Positions 52,228-59,522 of a stretch of DNA of 64,000 bases are shown here, piece by piece. Made by a program: the position numbers and the translations under genes. Below the pieces are notes generated by a model that was not told the DNA's origin, made no database searches, and saw only the letters and a program-made list of their open reading frames with translations. Origin of the DNA: DAIPKP01 sp964545875. GTDB taxonomy: Bacteria; Synergistota; Synergistia; Synergistales; Aminiphilaceae. The stretch lies in contig CAZJHH010000008.1 of the NCBI GenBank assembly GCA_964545875.1, positions 50,840 through 114,839 of the forward strand, given 5' to 3'. Within the stretch, counting starts at the first letter, position 1, and every line of letters begins with the position of its first letter.

Positions 52228-53070
52228 ATGAAAATTTTTATTTCTGTGGATATGGAGGGGCTAGCTGGAATTGTTTCCTGGATTCAGGAACAGGAAGACC
52301 GGGAAATGCTTCGAAACGCTATGCATCAGCAGTTGGAATGGATTATAGAAGGTGTCTGCGCCAGCCGACGTAACGGTGAGGTGCAGGAAATCACCGTGGC
52401 AGATTCCCATGGTTTCGGATCAAATTTAATGTATGATCGGATCAGCGACATGGATGAACGCATAAGTTTGATAAACGGCTCTCCGCGACGTCAGTTTATG
52501 ATGGCCGGATTGGATAACTCCTACGACGTTGTTTTTCTCGTGGGATATCATGCCGGAGCCGGACATTTGCTTGGATGTATGGATCATACGTATTCTAGCC
52601 GCACGGTGAGCATTTTACGAGTTAATGGCACGATCATGAACGAGGCCACGGCCAACGCTTCCTATGCGGGGGAGTTGGGAGTTCCCATTGGTCTTGTGGT
52701 GGGCGATAGTGGATTGTACGAAGAATTGCTGACGGAAAAACGGATGCCTTGGGTGGAATTTGTAAAAACCAAAGACTCGTATTCCCGGAAAGCGGCGCGG
52801 TTTGTCCGCCGGAGCGAGCTTAGACGAGAGACGGTAGCCAAAACGGTTAAAGTTTTGGAAAGTGATTTGAAAGGCCTTCCATTACATAGAATAGAGTGCC
52901 CTTGCGTGCTCTCCGTTACCTTCACTACCTCGGCTATGGCCGATACGGTGGCTCAAATTCCGGGATCGGTTCGGGAGGACGGGAGGGCTGTATCCATTCA
53001 ATGTGCTAGTGCCGCCGAAATGCTTGCGGGAATTTCTGCGTTTACCAGCCTGGCAGGAACGGCCGTTTGA
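52228..53070 (+). CDS. dppA: D-aminopeptidase DppA (M55 family)
   Basis: 280 residues from ATG 52228 (GGGAGGCG upstream). M55 features: KIFISVDMEGLAGIVSW with the Asp/Glu metal ligands, ITVADSHGFGSNL, FLVGYHAGAGHLLGCMDHTYSS and MNEATANASYAGELGVPIGLVVGD. Forms a decamer with a zinc site and releases N-terminal D-amino acids such as D-Ala from D-Ala-D-Ala. As in the B. subtilis dpp operon, it is encoded with a peptide ABC importer, which suggests salvage of peptidoglycan peptides. Confidence 0.94.
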   Translation: MKIFISVDMEGLAGIVSWIQEQEDREMLRNAMHQQLEWIIEGVCASRRNGEVQEITVADSHGFGSNLMYDRISDMDERISLINGSPRRQFMMAGLDNSYDVVFLVGYHAGAGHLLGCMDHTYSSRTVSILRVNGTIMNEATANASYAGELGVPIGLVVGDSGLYEELLTEKRMPWVEFVKTKDSYSRKAARFVRRSELRRETVAKTVKVLESDLKGLPLHRIECPCVLSVTFTTSAMADTVAQIPGSVREDGRAVSIQCASAAEMLAGISAFTSLAGTAV

Positions 53071-53219
53071 TGAAAAGCTGTATCATTTTTTATGGCAATT
53101 ATGTCTTATCCTGCTCAATCAAACGCAACGCCCTTGGTTGTGCTGATGAAGCCTTTCCCGAATTCTGAGAAAAAACTCCCGTTTTTTGCGCTTCCCGGCA
53201 TTCATAGGACACCCAGACA

Positions 53220-53252
53220 CAAAAAAAGCCCCGGAGGGAAAACCTCCGGGGC
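53220..53252 (-). terminator. Terminator of the original tRNA-Val gene
   Basis: On the minus strand GCCCCGGAGG, loop TTTTC, CCTCCGGGGC, then seven T. It lies 13 bases past the tRNA-Val 3' end and marks the chromosomal side of the junction. Confidence 0.85.
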
Positions 53253-53264
53253 CAGTGTTTGTAG

Positions 53265-53312
53265 TGGTGGGCGACACAGGGCTCGAACCTGTGACCTCTT
53301 CCGTGTGAAGGC
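53265..53312 (-). tRNA. 3' fragment of tRNA-Val (CAC), prophage attachment site
   Basis: On the minus strand the sequence from the anticodon loop (TTCACAC) through GGAAGAGGTC, the T-arm CACAGGTTCGAGCCCTGTG, GTCGCCC and ACCA is a proper tRNA-Val 3' half. The 5' side does not fit: the anticodon stem 5' strand reads CGGCC where CTTCC is needed, and no matching GGGCGAC acceptor strand is present. This is the pattern of an att duplicate left by integration; the intact tRNA should lie at the other end of the element. Confidence 0.75.
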
Positions 53313-53482
53313 CGTCAACCCGTATATTTCCACCTGGCTACATCCCAAGCTATACAATAAAAATGCTGTTTTTGCAACGCTTTTCGAGGTTTTTATTTTT
53401 CTTTGATTTGTATTGAATCGTATCGTGTTATACTTTTGCCTGACTCCAAATTGACTCCAAAAACTTTTTGGGAGGCGGCAAA

Positions 53483-54715
53483 GTGCAGATCAAACTTACG
53501 CAAACGCTGGTGCGGCAAACCGTAGCCGAGCCGGGAAAACGAGTGGAGCTGTGGGACACGGTTATACCCGGGCTGCATGTACGAGTGGGGAACCGCACCA
53601 AAAACTATTACCTGCGGTACTCAACCCCAAACGGCCCTCGCCGCAATGCGAAAATAGGTTCTGCGGAAGGGCTTACCCTTGCCCAGGTACGAGACATCGC
53701 TCGGAGTATTATCGGCGATGTGGCCAAGGGGGAAGATCCTGCGGCAAAGGCCCCGACAAAGGACATGCTATTACACAGATACCTCGAAGAGTATTATATC
53801 CCCTGGGTGGTAAAAAACAAAAAAGCCGGGCAGAATACGGCTATCATACTGCGTAATTTTATCGAGTTTTTCGAGCGCAACAAAATGATTTCCGATCTTT
53901 GCCGGCAGGATATAGAAGCGTGGCGGGAGGAAATGCGGACCCGTGGAAATAAGGCCGCCAGTATAAACCGCAAGTATGGCGCTCTGAGGGCGGCTCTTAA
54001 TTGGGGGGTGGAGATGGAGATCCTCCCCTATAACCCTCTGGTAAGCATGCGAGGAATAAAAACTCTGAAAGAAACGGACTCGGAAGAAAAAATCCGCTAC
54101 TTATCGGAAGAGGAAGAAGAGCGTCTTTACAGAGCCCTGAAAGAGCGGGACCTGGAAATTCGTCGGAAAAGACGGAAGCATAACGAATGGTGTTTTTCTC
54201 GGGGGAAAGATCCATGGCCAAACCTGGAGAATGGGGCTTATGCCGACAGCCTGGAACCCATGATTACTGTAAGTCTGAAAACCGGAGTCCGTCGTGGCAC
54301 ACTCTTTCATTTGGAATGGAAAGATGTGGATTTTGGTCATCAGGTGCTTACCGTGAGAGCTGAAATCTGTAAAACCGGAAAATCCCGAAAAATCCCGTTA
54401 AGCCCTACAGCCCTCAAAACTTTGGAAAAGTGGAAAGAGCAGCAAGGCGGAAAAGGGCTTGTTTTCCCCTCACCGAAAACGGGAGGCGTGATGGATAACT
54501 GCAATTCCGCCTGGACAGCCTTGCTAAGGGCTGCGGATATAGAGGGGTTCCGGTGGCACGACCTCAGGCATACTTTTGCAAGTAGGCTGGTGATAAACGG
54601 TGCAGATTTAAATGTGGTCAGGGAATTGCTTGGGCATAGCGACCTCAAAATGACATTGCGCTATGCCCATCTGGCTCCCAATATGAAAAGCAGGACGATA
54701 GAGTTGTTGGGGTAG
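53483..54715 (+). CDS. int: Tyrosine recombinase / phage integrase
   Basis: 410 residues from GTG 53483, seven bases after GGGAGG (TTG 53468 overlaps that site). N-terminal DUF4102-like arm-binding part (WDTVIPGLHVRVGNRTKNYYLRY), core-binding SAM-like domain (~95-180), catalytic domain with Arg in KTGVRRGTLFHLEWKDVDF, Lys in GKSRKIPLS, HDLRHTFAS (H-x2-R), GH in LLGHSDLKMTLRYAHL and the Tyr nucleophile. Catalyses integration at the tRNA-Val site 170 bp upstream. Confidence 0.95.
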   Translation: MQIKLTQTLVRQTVAEPGKRVELWDTVIPGLHVRVGNRTKNYYLRYSTPNGPRRNAKIGSAEGLTLAQVRDIARSIIGDVAKGEDPAAKAPTKDMLLHRYLEEYYIPWVVKNKKAGQNTAIILRNFIEFFERNKMISDLCRQDIEAWREEMRTRGNKAASINRKYGALRAALNWGVEMEILPYNPLVSMRGIKTLKETDSEEKIRYLSEEEEERLYRALKERDLEIRRKRRKHNEWCFSRGKDPWPNLENGAYADSLEPMITVSLKTGVRRGTLFHLEWKDVDFGHQVLTVRAEICKTGKSRKIPLSPTALKTLEKWKEQQGGKGLVFPSPKTGGVMDNCNSAWTALLRAADIEGFRWHDLRHTFASRLVINGADLNVVRELLGHSDLKMTLRYAHLAPNMKSRTIELLG

Positions 54716-55167
54716 TAGGGGGATGGTTTAGAAAAAAAGATATCTCTAGACAATTAGTAAGACATATATGCTTGCACCAATATATTTTTCATCTCTCTTT
54801 TTTAGAGTCCATATGGGGTTTACCGGAAAAGGAGCTTCCACATCGGCAGGCAAGGCATTCAAGGTTATCATAAAACAACAATAGCCAAAGAGGGTCTTTT
54901 TCCTGCGCTAGAAAGCCCCTCTTTTTGTTTTTCCCTCGATATGAGTAAATTTGATGTCTCTGAGGGCAAAATCAAGGACTATGGAATCCTTTAGTTTTTT
55001 ATAACTCACATTATGCTACGCCAAATTGCGTGAGCTTGGGGACTTTTCAAACACGCTCTTAGTTTTACTGCAGAGTATTTATTTGGCTTAAATCCTTTGG
55101 CCTTCGGCGAAATGGGGAGGATAACATAGATTTTCGCACATATTCAGGAGCGTTGAATATGGAAATC
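54716..55167. other. AT-rich spacer with integrase terminator
   Basis: About 450 bases without a gene. At 54888-54927 AGAGGG-T-CTTT pairs with AAAG-C-CCCTCT, followed by five T, a terminator for the integrase. The rest is AT-rich; nothing else recognised. Confidence 0.65.
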
Positions 55168-55635
55168 CTAATTTTCTTCGCCGCCTTTCCTTACAGACAA
55201 ATTAAATAATATGAAAAAGTCTATCAAAATTAAGGCAAGGCTATTCATGACAAGGGCAAGTAAGATTTTAAGAATAAGGCAGGAAAATGCGGAATTAGAT
55301 AATAGCAAGATAGAAAGAATAAAGGAGAGGGCTAAATAAATGGCGGTAAGGATTAACATGAATTTGTATAAAGAAAGATAGCCAAGCTTTTCGTATCGTT
55401 TCCTGTTGTAATTGGGAGATAGAGAAAATAGTATGGACGCTATGGTAAGCAAAAAACCTAAAAATGTGGAAGAATAGCTTGAAATTATATGCGCAATGCT
55501 TTCTTTAGCGCTGAAAAGGCTGAAAGCGTATTTGGTATTTGCAAAAATTATTTGATAAACACCCCAAAAAAAGAGGCCAGGAAGTAAAGAAAGTACAAAA
55601 ATTATTTTTTTCGATAAACATTTGTTATTTTCCAT
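55168..55635 (-). CDS. rexB: RexB-like four-helix membrane protein (abortive infection)
   Basis: 155 residues with four membrane helices at about 9-28, 50-71, 88-112 and 118-143; lambda RexB has 144 residues and four helices. By-eye alignment with lambda RexB: a conserved SSY before helix 2, a basic cytoplasmic loop followed by LGYLSLYK (EYGYMTSV in lambda), and LSFILSILLLSN (LGALFFCGLLLLSS in lambda), ending in a short charged tail. In lambda, RexB is the ion channel triggered by RexA that collapses membrane potential during superinfection. The start overlaps rexA by 11 bp. Function here is inferred. Confidence 0.75.
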   Translation of the reverse strand: MENNKCLSKKIIFVLSLLPGLFFWGVYQIIFANTKYAFSLFSAKESIAHIISSYSSTFLGFLLTIASILFSLSPNYNRKRYEKLGYLSLYKFMLILTAIYLALSFILSILLLSNSAFSCLILKILLALVMNSLALILIDFFILFNLSVRKGGEEN

Positions 55636-56575
55636 TGCGCTTAACCTTCAATTTTTTTTGGAACATTTTATTGAACTGTGTTGGGGGAGTTTTTTCGAAT
55701 GCATCTGTTTCAAACTCACTTAGCTTTTTCTCTAAGATTTTGTTTTTATAAAGTCTTTCGGTGATAACTTTATCTACTGCTGGGATGCTGAGTGTTGGTA
55801 TATTCTTCAGTTTGTCTGACACTTTCCCTTGACCAATTACATAAAGATCTGAAAGGATTGGCTGAAGTTCTTGTTTTGCTTGAGCTACAAATTTTACTGT
55901 TTCAGTGTCAATGTGTGTAGCCACATTTGTCACTGTTTTTTTTATGGATTTATTTCGTAAGGGTTTTATTGTCACTTCAATAGAACTTATATTGTCATCG
56001 GTTGCATTCCCTCCTATAAATTCCATGAGAGCCTTACCAAGGGAACCTCTTGAAGAGGCTTCCATTGTTGTTTTTCCAATGAAATCCATAGAAAGAAGTT
56101 CGTTTTTTCCCACACGGTTTATAAGGGGAGTTAGTATTAATTTGTATTTTCTTGAAGAAGAGAATTTTTTTTCAAAATATTGATTGATTAGATCTCCAAG
56201 TAGGGTAATTCTTGGTGATAACATCCTATTTACAAAAGCGATGCAATGAGGTTTTCCAGTATAGAAAAAAGAGGCGAATCCAAGTTCTTCGTTTTCGCTT
56301 AGTTTTGTAGTGATATCTTGTACTGTGACTGTAGATGCATCAATGGCTTTGATTATTTCATTGTTTTTTGTGACAACTAGTAAAAAAGTGTTTTTTTGAC
56401 GAGGGAAATCATCGCTGAAAATGTAGATATGCTCTCCGTTAATCATAAATTTTCTTCGAAACTCTTTTTTTTCCGATAAAAAACAATCTATGATTTTGTT
56501 TATATTAATTAAATATCGATTTTCGCCATCAGGTGTTTCTTCAGAAAGAGAATACGCAGTATAGCATACTCGCAA
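55625..56575 (-). CDS. rexA: RexA-like abortive infection sensor
   Basis: 316 residues from TTG 56575 (GGAGGG eight bases upstream); lambda RexA has 279. Segments align along the length: TVQDITTKLSENEELGFASF (VEDIKNSLADDESLGFPSF in lambda), LLSMDFIGKTTMEA (VMHMHFIGRTTVKV), SSIEVTIKPLRNKSIKK (DSLDIVIKPKFKRDIKK). In lambda, RexA senses a superinfecting phage complex on DNA and activates RexB. No membrane segment here, as expected. It is on the repressor strand downstream of cI, the lambda order. The alignment is from memory and by eye, but many blocks agree. Confidence 0.82.
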   Translation of the reverse strand: MRVCYTAYSLSEETPDGENRYLININKIIDCFLSEKKEFRRKFMINGEHIYIFSDDFPRQKNTFLLVVTKNNEIIKAIDASTVTVQDITTKLSENEELGFASFFYTGKPHCIAFVNRMLSPRITLLGDLINQYFEKKFSSSRKYKLILTPLINRVGKNELLSMDFIGKTTMEASSRGSLGKALMEFIGGNATDDNISSIEVTIKPLRNKSIKKTVTNVATHIDTETVKFVAQAKQELQPILSDLYVIGQGKVSDKLKNIPTLSIPAVDKVITERLYKNKILEKKLSEFETDAFEKTPPTQFNKMFQKKLKVKRNGK

Positions 56576-56614
56576 AATTGATCCCTCCCGACGATTTTGT
56601 GTAAAAGGATTAGG

Positions 56615-56755
56615 TTATTCTTTTTTACAGCATGGGATTGTCATCCTATTCTTTCGTTGTTTTTTCCTACGTGCAATGCTTTGCCAATCAATGGTATTTT
56701 TAGCTTTGATGTTTTTCCTATGACCACCTCCAAAATATAAAATCTTGCATTTCAC
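56615..56755 (-). CDS. Possible small basic protein
   Basis: 46 residues from GTG 56755, ending in NTIDWQSIARRKKQ and MTIPCCKKE. Composition (basic, two adjacent Cys, few rare codons) looks protein-like, but no ribosome binding site precedes the GTG; a GGAGGTGG inside the frame could serve a shorter or different frame. It fills most of the gap between the 239-residue membrane protein and rexA. Not recognised, low confidence. Confidence 0.3.
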   Translation of the reverse strand: MKCKILYFGGGHRKNIKAKNTIDWQSIARRKKQRKNRMTIPCCKKE

Positions 56756-56798
56756 TCAGTAATGAATACAATGCTTTTCCCTGGTTTTTCCCCTCTCT

Positions 56799-57518
56799 CT
56801 ATTTTGATGTACTAATTATTTCTAAGCTCCCATCCCTACTAATCAATATTTCCTTTCCCGATTCTTTCAGATCTGGGCTGATTTGCAATACCAGAGATGT
56901 AATTTTTTGCCCTAACCGTGTCTTTTCCTGCTCAAGTTCGCCGATGGTCTTGAGATACTCTTGATTGGTGGTATGGCGAGCGATGGTGGTGCAGAAGAAT
57001 GTCGCTACGAGCATGCCGAGAACGAAAGCGATAAGAGGGGAGCGTAATTTTTTCATGAAAGTCAACTTTTTGCGCCAAGAGTTTTCCGCTATATGTACAT
57101 GGGGCTCTAAAGGAAGATTTTTAAGAATTTTTCCCCACTGTTCTTGTAGGAATTTTTTTGTGCATTCTCCTTGGTACCAAGTTGCTAAAATTTCTCCCTG
57201 AACTTTTTGAAAAAATCTTATTCTCTTGAGCTCGGGGTCTATTGCTTTTCTAGCGAGAAATGCAATAAAAAAAATCATAAAACCGGATACTATTACTCCA
57301 GCCCAGGTATTGTAAATACTAAAAGTGGATTGGGATGTATTGAGTACAAACAATATAGTTGGGAAACATCCTGCCATTATTATCGAAAGGCCAGTCCATT
57401 TTATGCTATTGGTGCTTTCGTATTTTTGCTCTATTTTTTGATTTATAAATAACAATATTTTTTGAACTTCTTCTTCGGTAGAAAGAAGAGGTGGTTTGCT
57501 TTTGTCTGATTGGATCAT
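56799..57518 (-). CDS. Unknown membrane protein between repressor and rexA
   Basis: 239 residues from ATG 57518 (GGAAGGCG upstream). Two helices at about 45-65 and 72-92, a central soluble part, a third helix at ~162-182 (SPLIAFVLGMLVATFFCTTIA), then a coiled coil (YLKTIGELEQEKTRLGQKI) and a short C-terminal tail. Not recognised. It is read in the same direction as cI, rexA and rexB, where phage lambda has no gene, so it may be a third part of the exclusion system or an unrelated lysogenic-conversion gene. Confidence 0.75.
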   Translation of the reverse strand: MIQSDKSKPPLLSTEEEVQKILLFINQKIEQKYESTNSIKWTGLSIIMAGCFPTILFVLNTSQSTFSIYNTWAGVIVSGFMIFFIAFLARKAIDPELKRIRFFQKVQGEILATWYQGECTKKFLQEQWGKILKNLPLEPHVHIAENSWRKKLTFMKKLRSPLIAFVLGMLVATFFCTTIARHTTNQEYLKTIGELEQEKTRLGQKITSLVLQISPDLKESGKEILISRDGSLEIISTSK

Positions 57519-57722
57519 TTGTAGTTACGCCTTCCCATTATTTTTCTTTCGCATTATATCTCTTGCCATGTTTTTTAAATTTAAAAATGAGCTTTTTTTA
57601 TCTTCTACGGCTTTTAAAATATTTCACCAATCGGCTGTAGTCCAGGTTTCAACGCTTTTCCCATAACTATCCCGTTTCAACCCACACTCTCATGAAAGAA
57701 CCACGTCTGTTCCTGCTGCCTC

Positions 57723-58451
57723 TTACCACAAGCGTCCTGCTGGTTTCGGCTTCGGGACGATATACAAAACTAACCCCACGATATAGAAGTCGTCTCCTTC
57801 CCTCACCTCCCTTGCCATATAACCCTCGTTTACCGGGCGTAACATCAAGTCTCCGTTCCGCCTATCGATGGCACGCACGAAAAGGCGGTCGTCATGTAAT
57901 ACCACCGCAAACTGCCCATCGGAAACATCGACTCCATGGACGAATAACACGTGATCTCCATCGTTGATTCTGGGAGACATGCTGTCTCCTTCAACCTGGA
58001 TGATCTTGAAGTCTCGCGATTGCCAGGAATAGCCGTCCAGGTCTTTTTTTGCGATCGGCATGGGGATCGTGCTATCCACCTCCCATTCGATACTGTCAGG
58101 ATACATGTTCCCGTTTCCGCAACAAGCCTTTGCCCCGGAGACCACCGGGACAAGCATCATTTTTTTATCCACGTCCACGCCGATTTTCGAGAGATCGGGG
58201 TGGGCTTTTTCATTTTTGAAGGGTGCCGGGTCGTCGGTTTCGCCTGTTAAAAAATCCAGGGGGACTCCCAGAAGCTCTTCTATTTGCTTGGCTGTTCCAT
58301 ACGAAACGCCGGCCTTGCCATTTAAGACATTAGACACATGTTTTTGCGTGATTCCAATAGCTTCAGCAATGTCTTTATTTTTGATGTCTTTTTGTCGCAT
58401 TATATTTCTTGCTCTGTCTTTCTTGAAAACAAGCTTTTTCTCATCTTCCAT
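57723..58451 (-). CDS. CI-like phage repressor (XRE HTH + S24 peptidase domain)
   Basis: 242 residues from ATG 58451 (GGGAGGGG upstream). HTH at ~12-65 (NKDIAEAIGITQKHVSNVLNG), linker, then an S24/LexA-like domain with the Ser in VEGDSMSPRINDGDHVLF. The region where LexA and CI carry the catalytic Lys reads DDRLFVRAIDRR, with Arg in place of Lys. The linker has ACCGNG where an Ala-Gly or Cys-Gly cleavage bond is expected. It should repress both promoters of the switch via the four operators upstream. Self-cleavage may be altered. Confidence 0.9.
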   Translation of the reverse strand: MEDEKKLVFKKDRARNIMRQKDIKNKDIAEAIGITQKHVSNVLNGKAGVSYGTAKQIEELLGVPLDFLTGETDDPAPFKNEKAHPDLSKIGVDVDKKMMLVPVVSGAKACCGNGNMYPDSIEWEVDSTIPMPIAKKDLDGYSWQSRDFKIIQVEGDSMSPRINDGDHVLFVHGVDVSDGQFAVVLHDDRLFVRAIDRRNGDLMLRPVNEGYMAREVREGDDFYIVGLVLYIVPKPKPAGRLW

Positions 58452-58479
58452 TTGTCCACCCCTCCCTTCTTTTTCTCCA

Positions 58480-58494
58480 TAACCTACAAGGTAA
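58480..58494. promoter_or_regulatory. Operator O1, over the repressor promoter
   Basis: TAACCT-ACA-AGGTAA, a 6-3-6 near-palindrome. It overlaps the -10 box of the repressor promoter, so binding there would shut off cI. Confidence 0.75.
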
Positions 58495-58516
58495 AGCCGT
58501 GTTTCCGCAAAGTCAA
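58488..58516 (-). promoter_or_regulatory. Promoter of the repressor gene
   Basis: On the minus strand TTGACT (58516-58511), 17-base spacer, TACCTT (58493-58488), 37 bases before the cI start. Confidence 0.65.
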
Positions 58517-58537
58517 TCCACAGGGAGTTCTCAAAAA

Positions 58538-58552
58538 TAACCTAAAAGGTTT
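58538..58552. promoter_or_regulatory. Operator O2, between the divergent promoters
   Basis: TAACCT-AAA-AGGTTT, same 6-3-6 pattern, immediately upstream of the cro -35 box. Confidence 0.75.
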
Positions 58553-58555
58553 ATT

Positions 58556-58583
58556 TTGAGTCTTTAGGCCCATTGCGTATAAT
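58556..58583 (+). promoter_or_regulatory. Promoter of the cro-like gene
   Basis: TTGAGT (58556-58561), 16-base spacer, TATAAT (58578-58583). Flanked by O2 and overlapped at its last base by O3. Confidence 0.7.
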
Positions 58584-58597
58584 TACCTATCGGGTTA
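58583..58597. promoter_or_regulatory. Operator O3, over the cro promoter start site
   Basis: TTACCT-ATC-GGGTTA, 6-3-6 with one mismatch, starting at the last base of the cro -10 box. Confidence 0.7.
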
Positions 58598-58626
58598 TAT
58601 TTTTGATGCGGAAAGGAGGTGGCACA

Positions 58627-58863
58627 GTGAAACTGATTGATTTAGATGAAAAAATGAGGGGCTTTGAGGTGAAAAACATTGATATTGCTAAGGATTTAAG
58701 CGTTACAGAAAAAGCAGTATCTCAATGGAGGCGAGGGCGGGTATTCCCCTCTGACAACGCAATAAGTTACCTGTTAGGTAAATTTGGCGCTTTAAAAGTT
58801 GAGACGGATTCCGGGGAAATTTTTGTTATGAGCGAAAACCCTACCACCCCCGCCCCGGAGTAG
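58627..58863 (+). CDS. Cro-like XRE family DNA-binding protein
   Basis: 78 residues from GTG 58627, behind AAAGGAGGT; earlier in-frame codons are not translated usefully. HTH at ~12-45 (VKNIDIAKDLSVTEKAVSQWRRGRVFP). Divergent from the CI-like gene with shared operators, the arrangement of a lytic/lysogenic switch. An operator copy lies inside the gene at 58767-58781. Confidence 0.85.
   Translation: MKLIDLDEKMRGFEVKNIDIAKDLSVTEKAVSQWRRGRVFPSDNAISYLLGKFGALKVETDSGEIFVMSENPTTPAPE
58767..58781. promoter_or_regulatory. Operator O4, inside the cro-like gene
   Basis: TTACCT-GTT-AGGTAA, a perfect 6-3-6 palindrome of the same pattern as O1-O3, ~140 bp into the cro-like gene. Confidence 0.65.
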
Positions 58864-58898
58864 CGGCATTACCCCAGGGCGGGGAGGAGCAAAGCATC

Positions 58899-59105
58899 CT
58901 GGGGGCTGTCAACACGGTATCCCGATTTGTTGCAAGCCTCCAAGCCTTGGCCGCCACGTGCGACGAAGCAGGCGAAATAGCGGCAATCACCATGGATGTG
59001 GCGGCGGACGGAAAGCTCAGCGGAGAAGGCACGGTTACGCTCCGGTCAAGGTACAACGAAGCACGCGCGGCGTTTCTGGATCTTGGGGAATTGATTGGAA
59101 CGTAG
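58899..59105 (+). CDS. Small phage protein, possible CTG start
   Basis: About 68 residues ending DLGELIGT. The frame reads well (ASLQALAATCDEAGEIAAIT, EARAAFLDLGEL) and GGGGAGGAG at 58881-58889 is an excellent ribosome binding site, but no ATG, GTG or TTG follows at the right distance; CTG 58899 is nine bases away. TTG 58947 is the next standard start but has no binding site. Follows the cro-like gene directly. Function unknown. Confidence 0.5.
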   Translation: MGAVNTVSRFVASLQALAATCDEAGEIAAITMDVAADGKLSGEGTVTLRSRYNEARAAFLDLGELIGT

Positions 59106-59123
59106 GGAAGGGGATGTAAAAAA

Positions 59124-59285
59124 ATGCACGATAAAAAGGCCCCCATGAGGGAGCAAAAAGTAGGTGTTCCGCTCGTGGAGGAACCGTATTCCTTCCTCTC
59201 CGAATGCAGACGACGGGTTCTTGCTGTAAACATGGCCACCAGGAAAGACGGTACTTTTGAGTTTTCCTTGAAGCCTAAGGCATGA
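59124..59285 (+). CDS. Small phage protein
   Basis: 53 residues from ATG 59124 (GGAAGGGG upstream), MHDKKAPMREQKVGVPLVEE at the start, ending FEFSLKPKA. Not recognised. Overlaps the convergent minus-strand gene by 11 bp. Confidence 0.6.
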   Translation: MHDKKAPMREQKVGVPLVEEPYSFLSECRRRVLAVNMATRKDGTFEFSLKPKA

Positions 59286-59520
59286 ATTTCCCCAAAAGAA
59301 GTGGAACCAGGGTTTCCTTGATGGCGGGATGTAGCAGGGTAAGCGCAGTAATAACTGCGAAGAGGGCAAATATGCTGAGGTTGGCGCGAGTGAGTTTCTC
59401 CCGAAGTTCTTTTATTTCTGATTGCAACAGCTGGATATTTTCTTTGTGAGACTCGCTCTCTGCTCCTAGCCTCCCAATAAGAAGAGAAGCTTCATCTAGG
59501 GAAATCAGTTCTTTTGACAT
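59275..59520 (-). CDS. Small coiled-coil protein with one membrane helix
   Basis: 81 residues. A coiled coil at ~22-48 (ESHKENIQLLQSEIKELREK) is followed by a membrane helix at ~48-72 (LSIFALFAVITALTLL). It starts two bases after the stop of the zinc-ribbon-like gene, so the two are translated together. Not recognised. Part of a three-gene minus-strand group with the Abi-alpha-like gene. Confidence 0.65.
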   Translation of the reverse strand: MSKELISLDEASLLIGRLGAESESHKENIQLLQSEIKELREKLTRANLSIFALFAVITALTLLHPAIKETLVPLLLGKFMP

Positions 59521-59522
59521 GG

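Noticed and set aside
53265..53346. Complete tRNA reading of the tRNA-Val region
   Set aside because: An 82-base reading can be drawn, but its acceptor and anticodon stems have mismatches and the 5' half does not look like a tRNA-Val. Interpreted as an att fragment.
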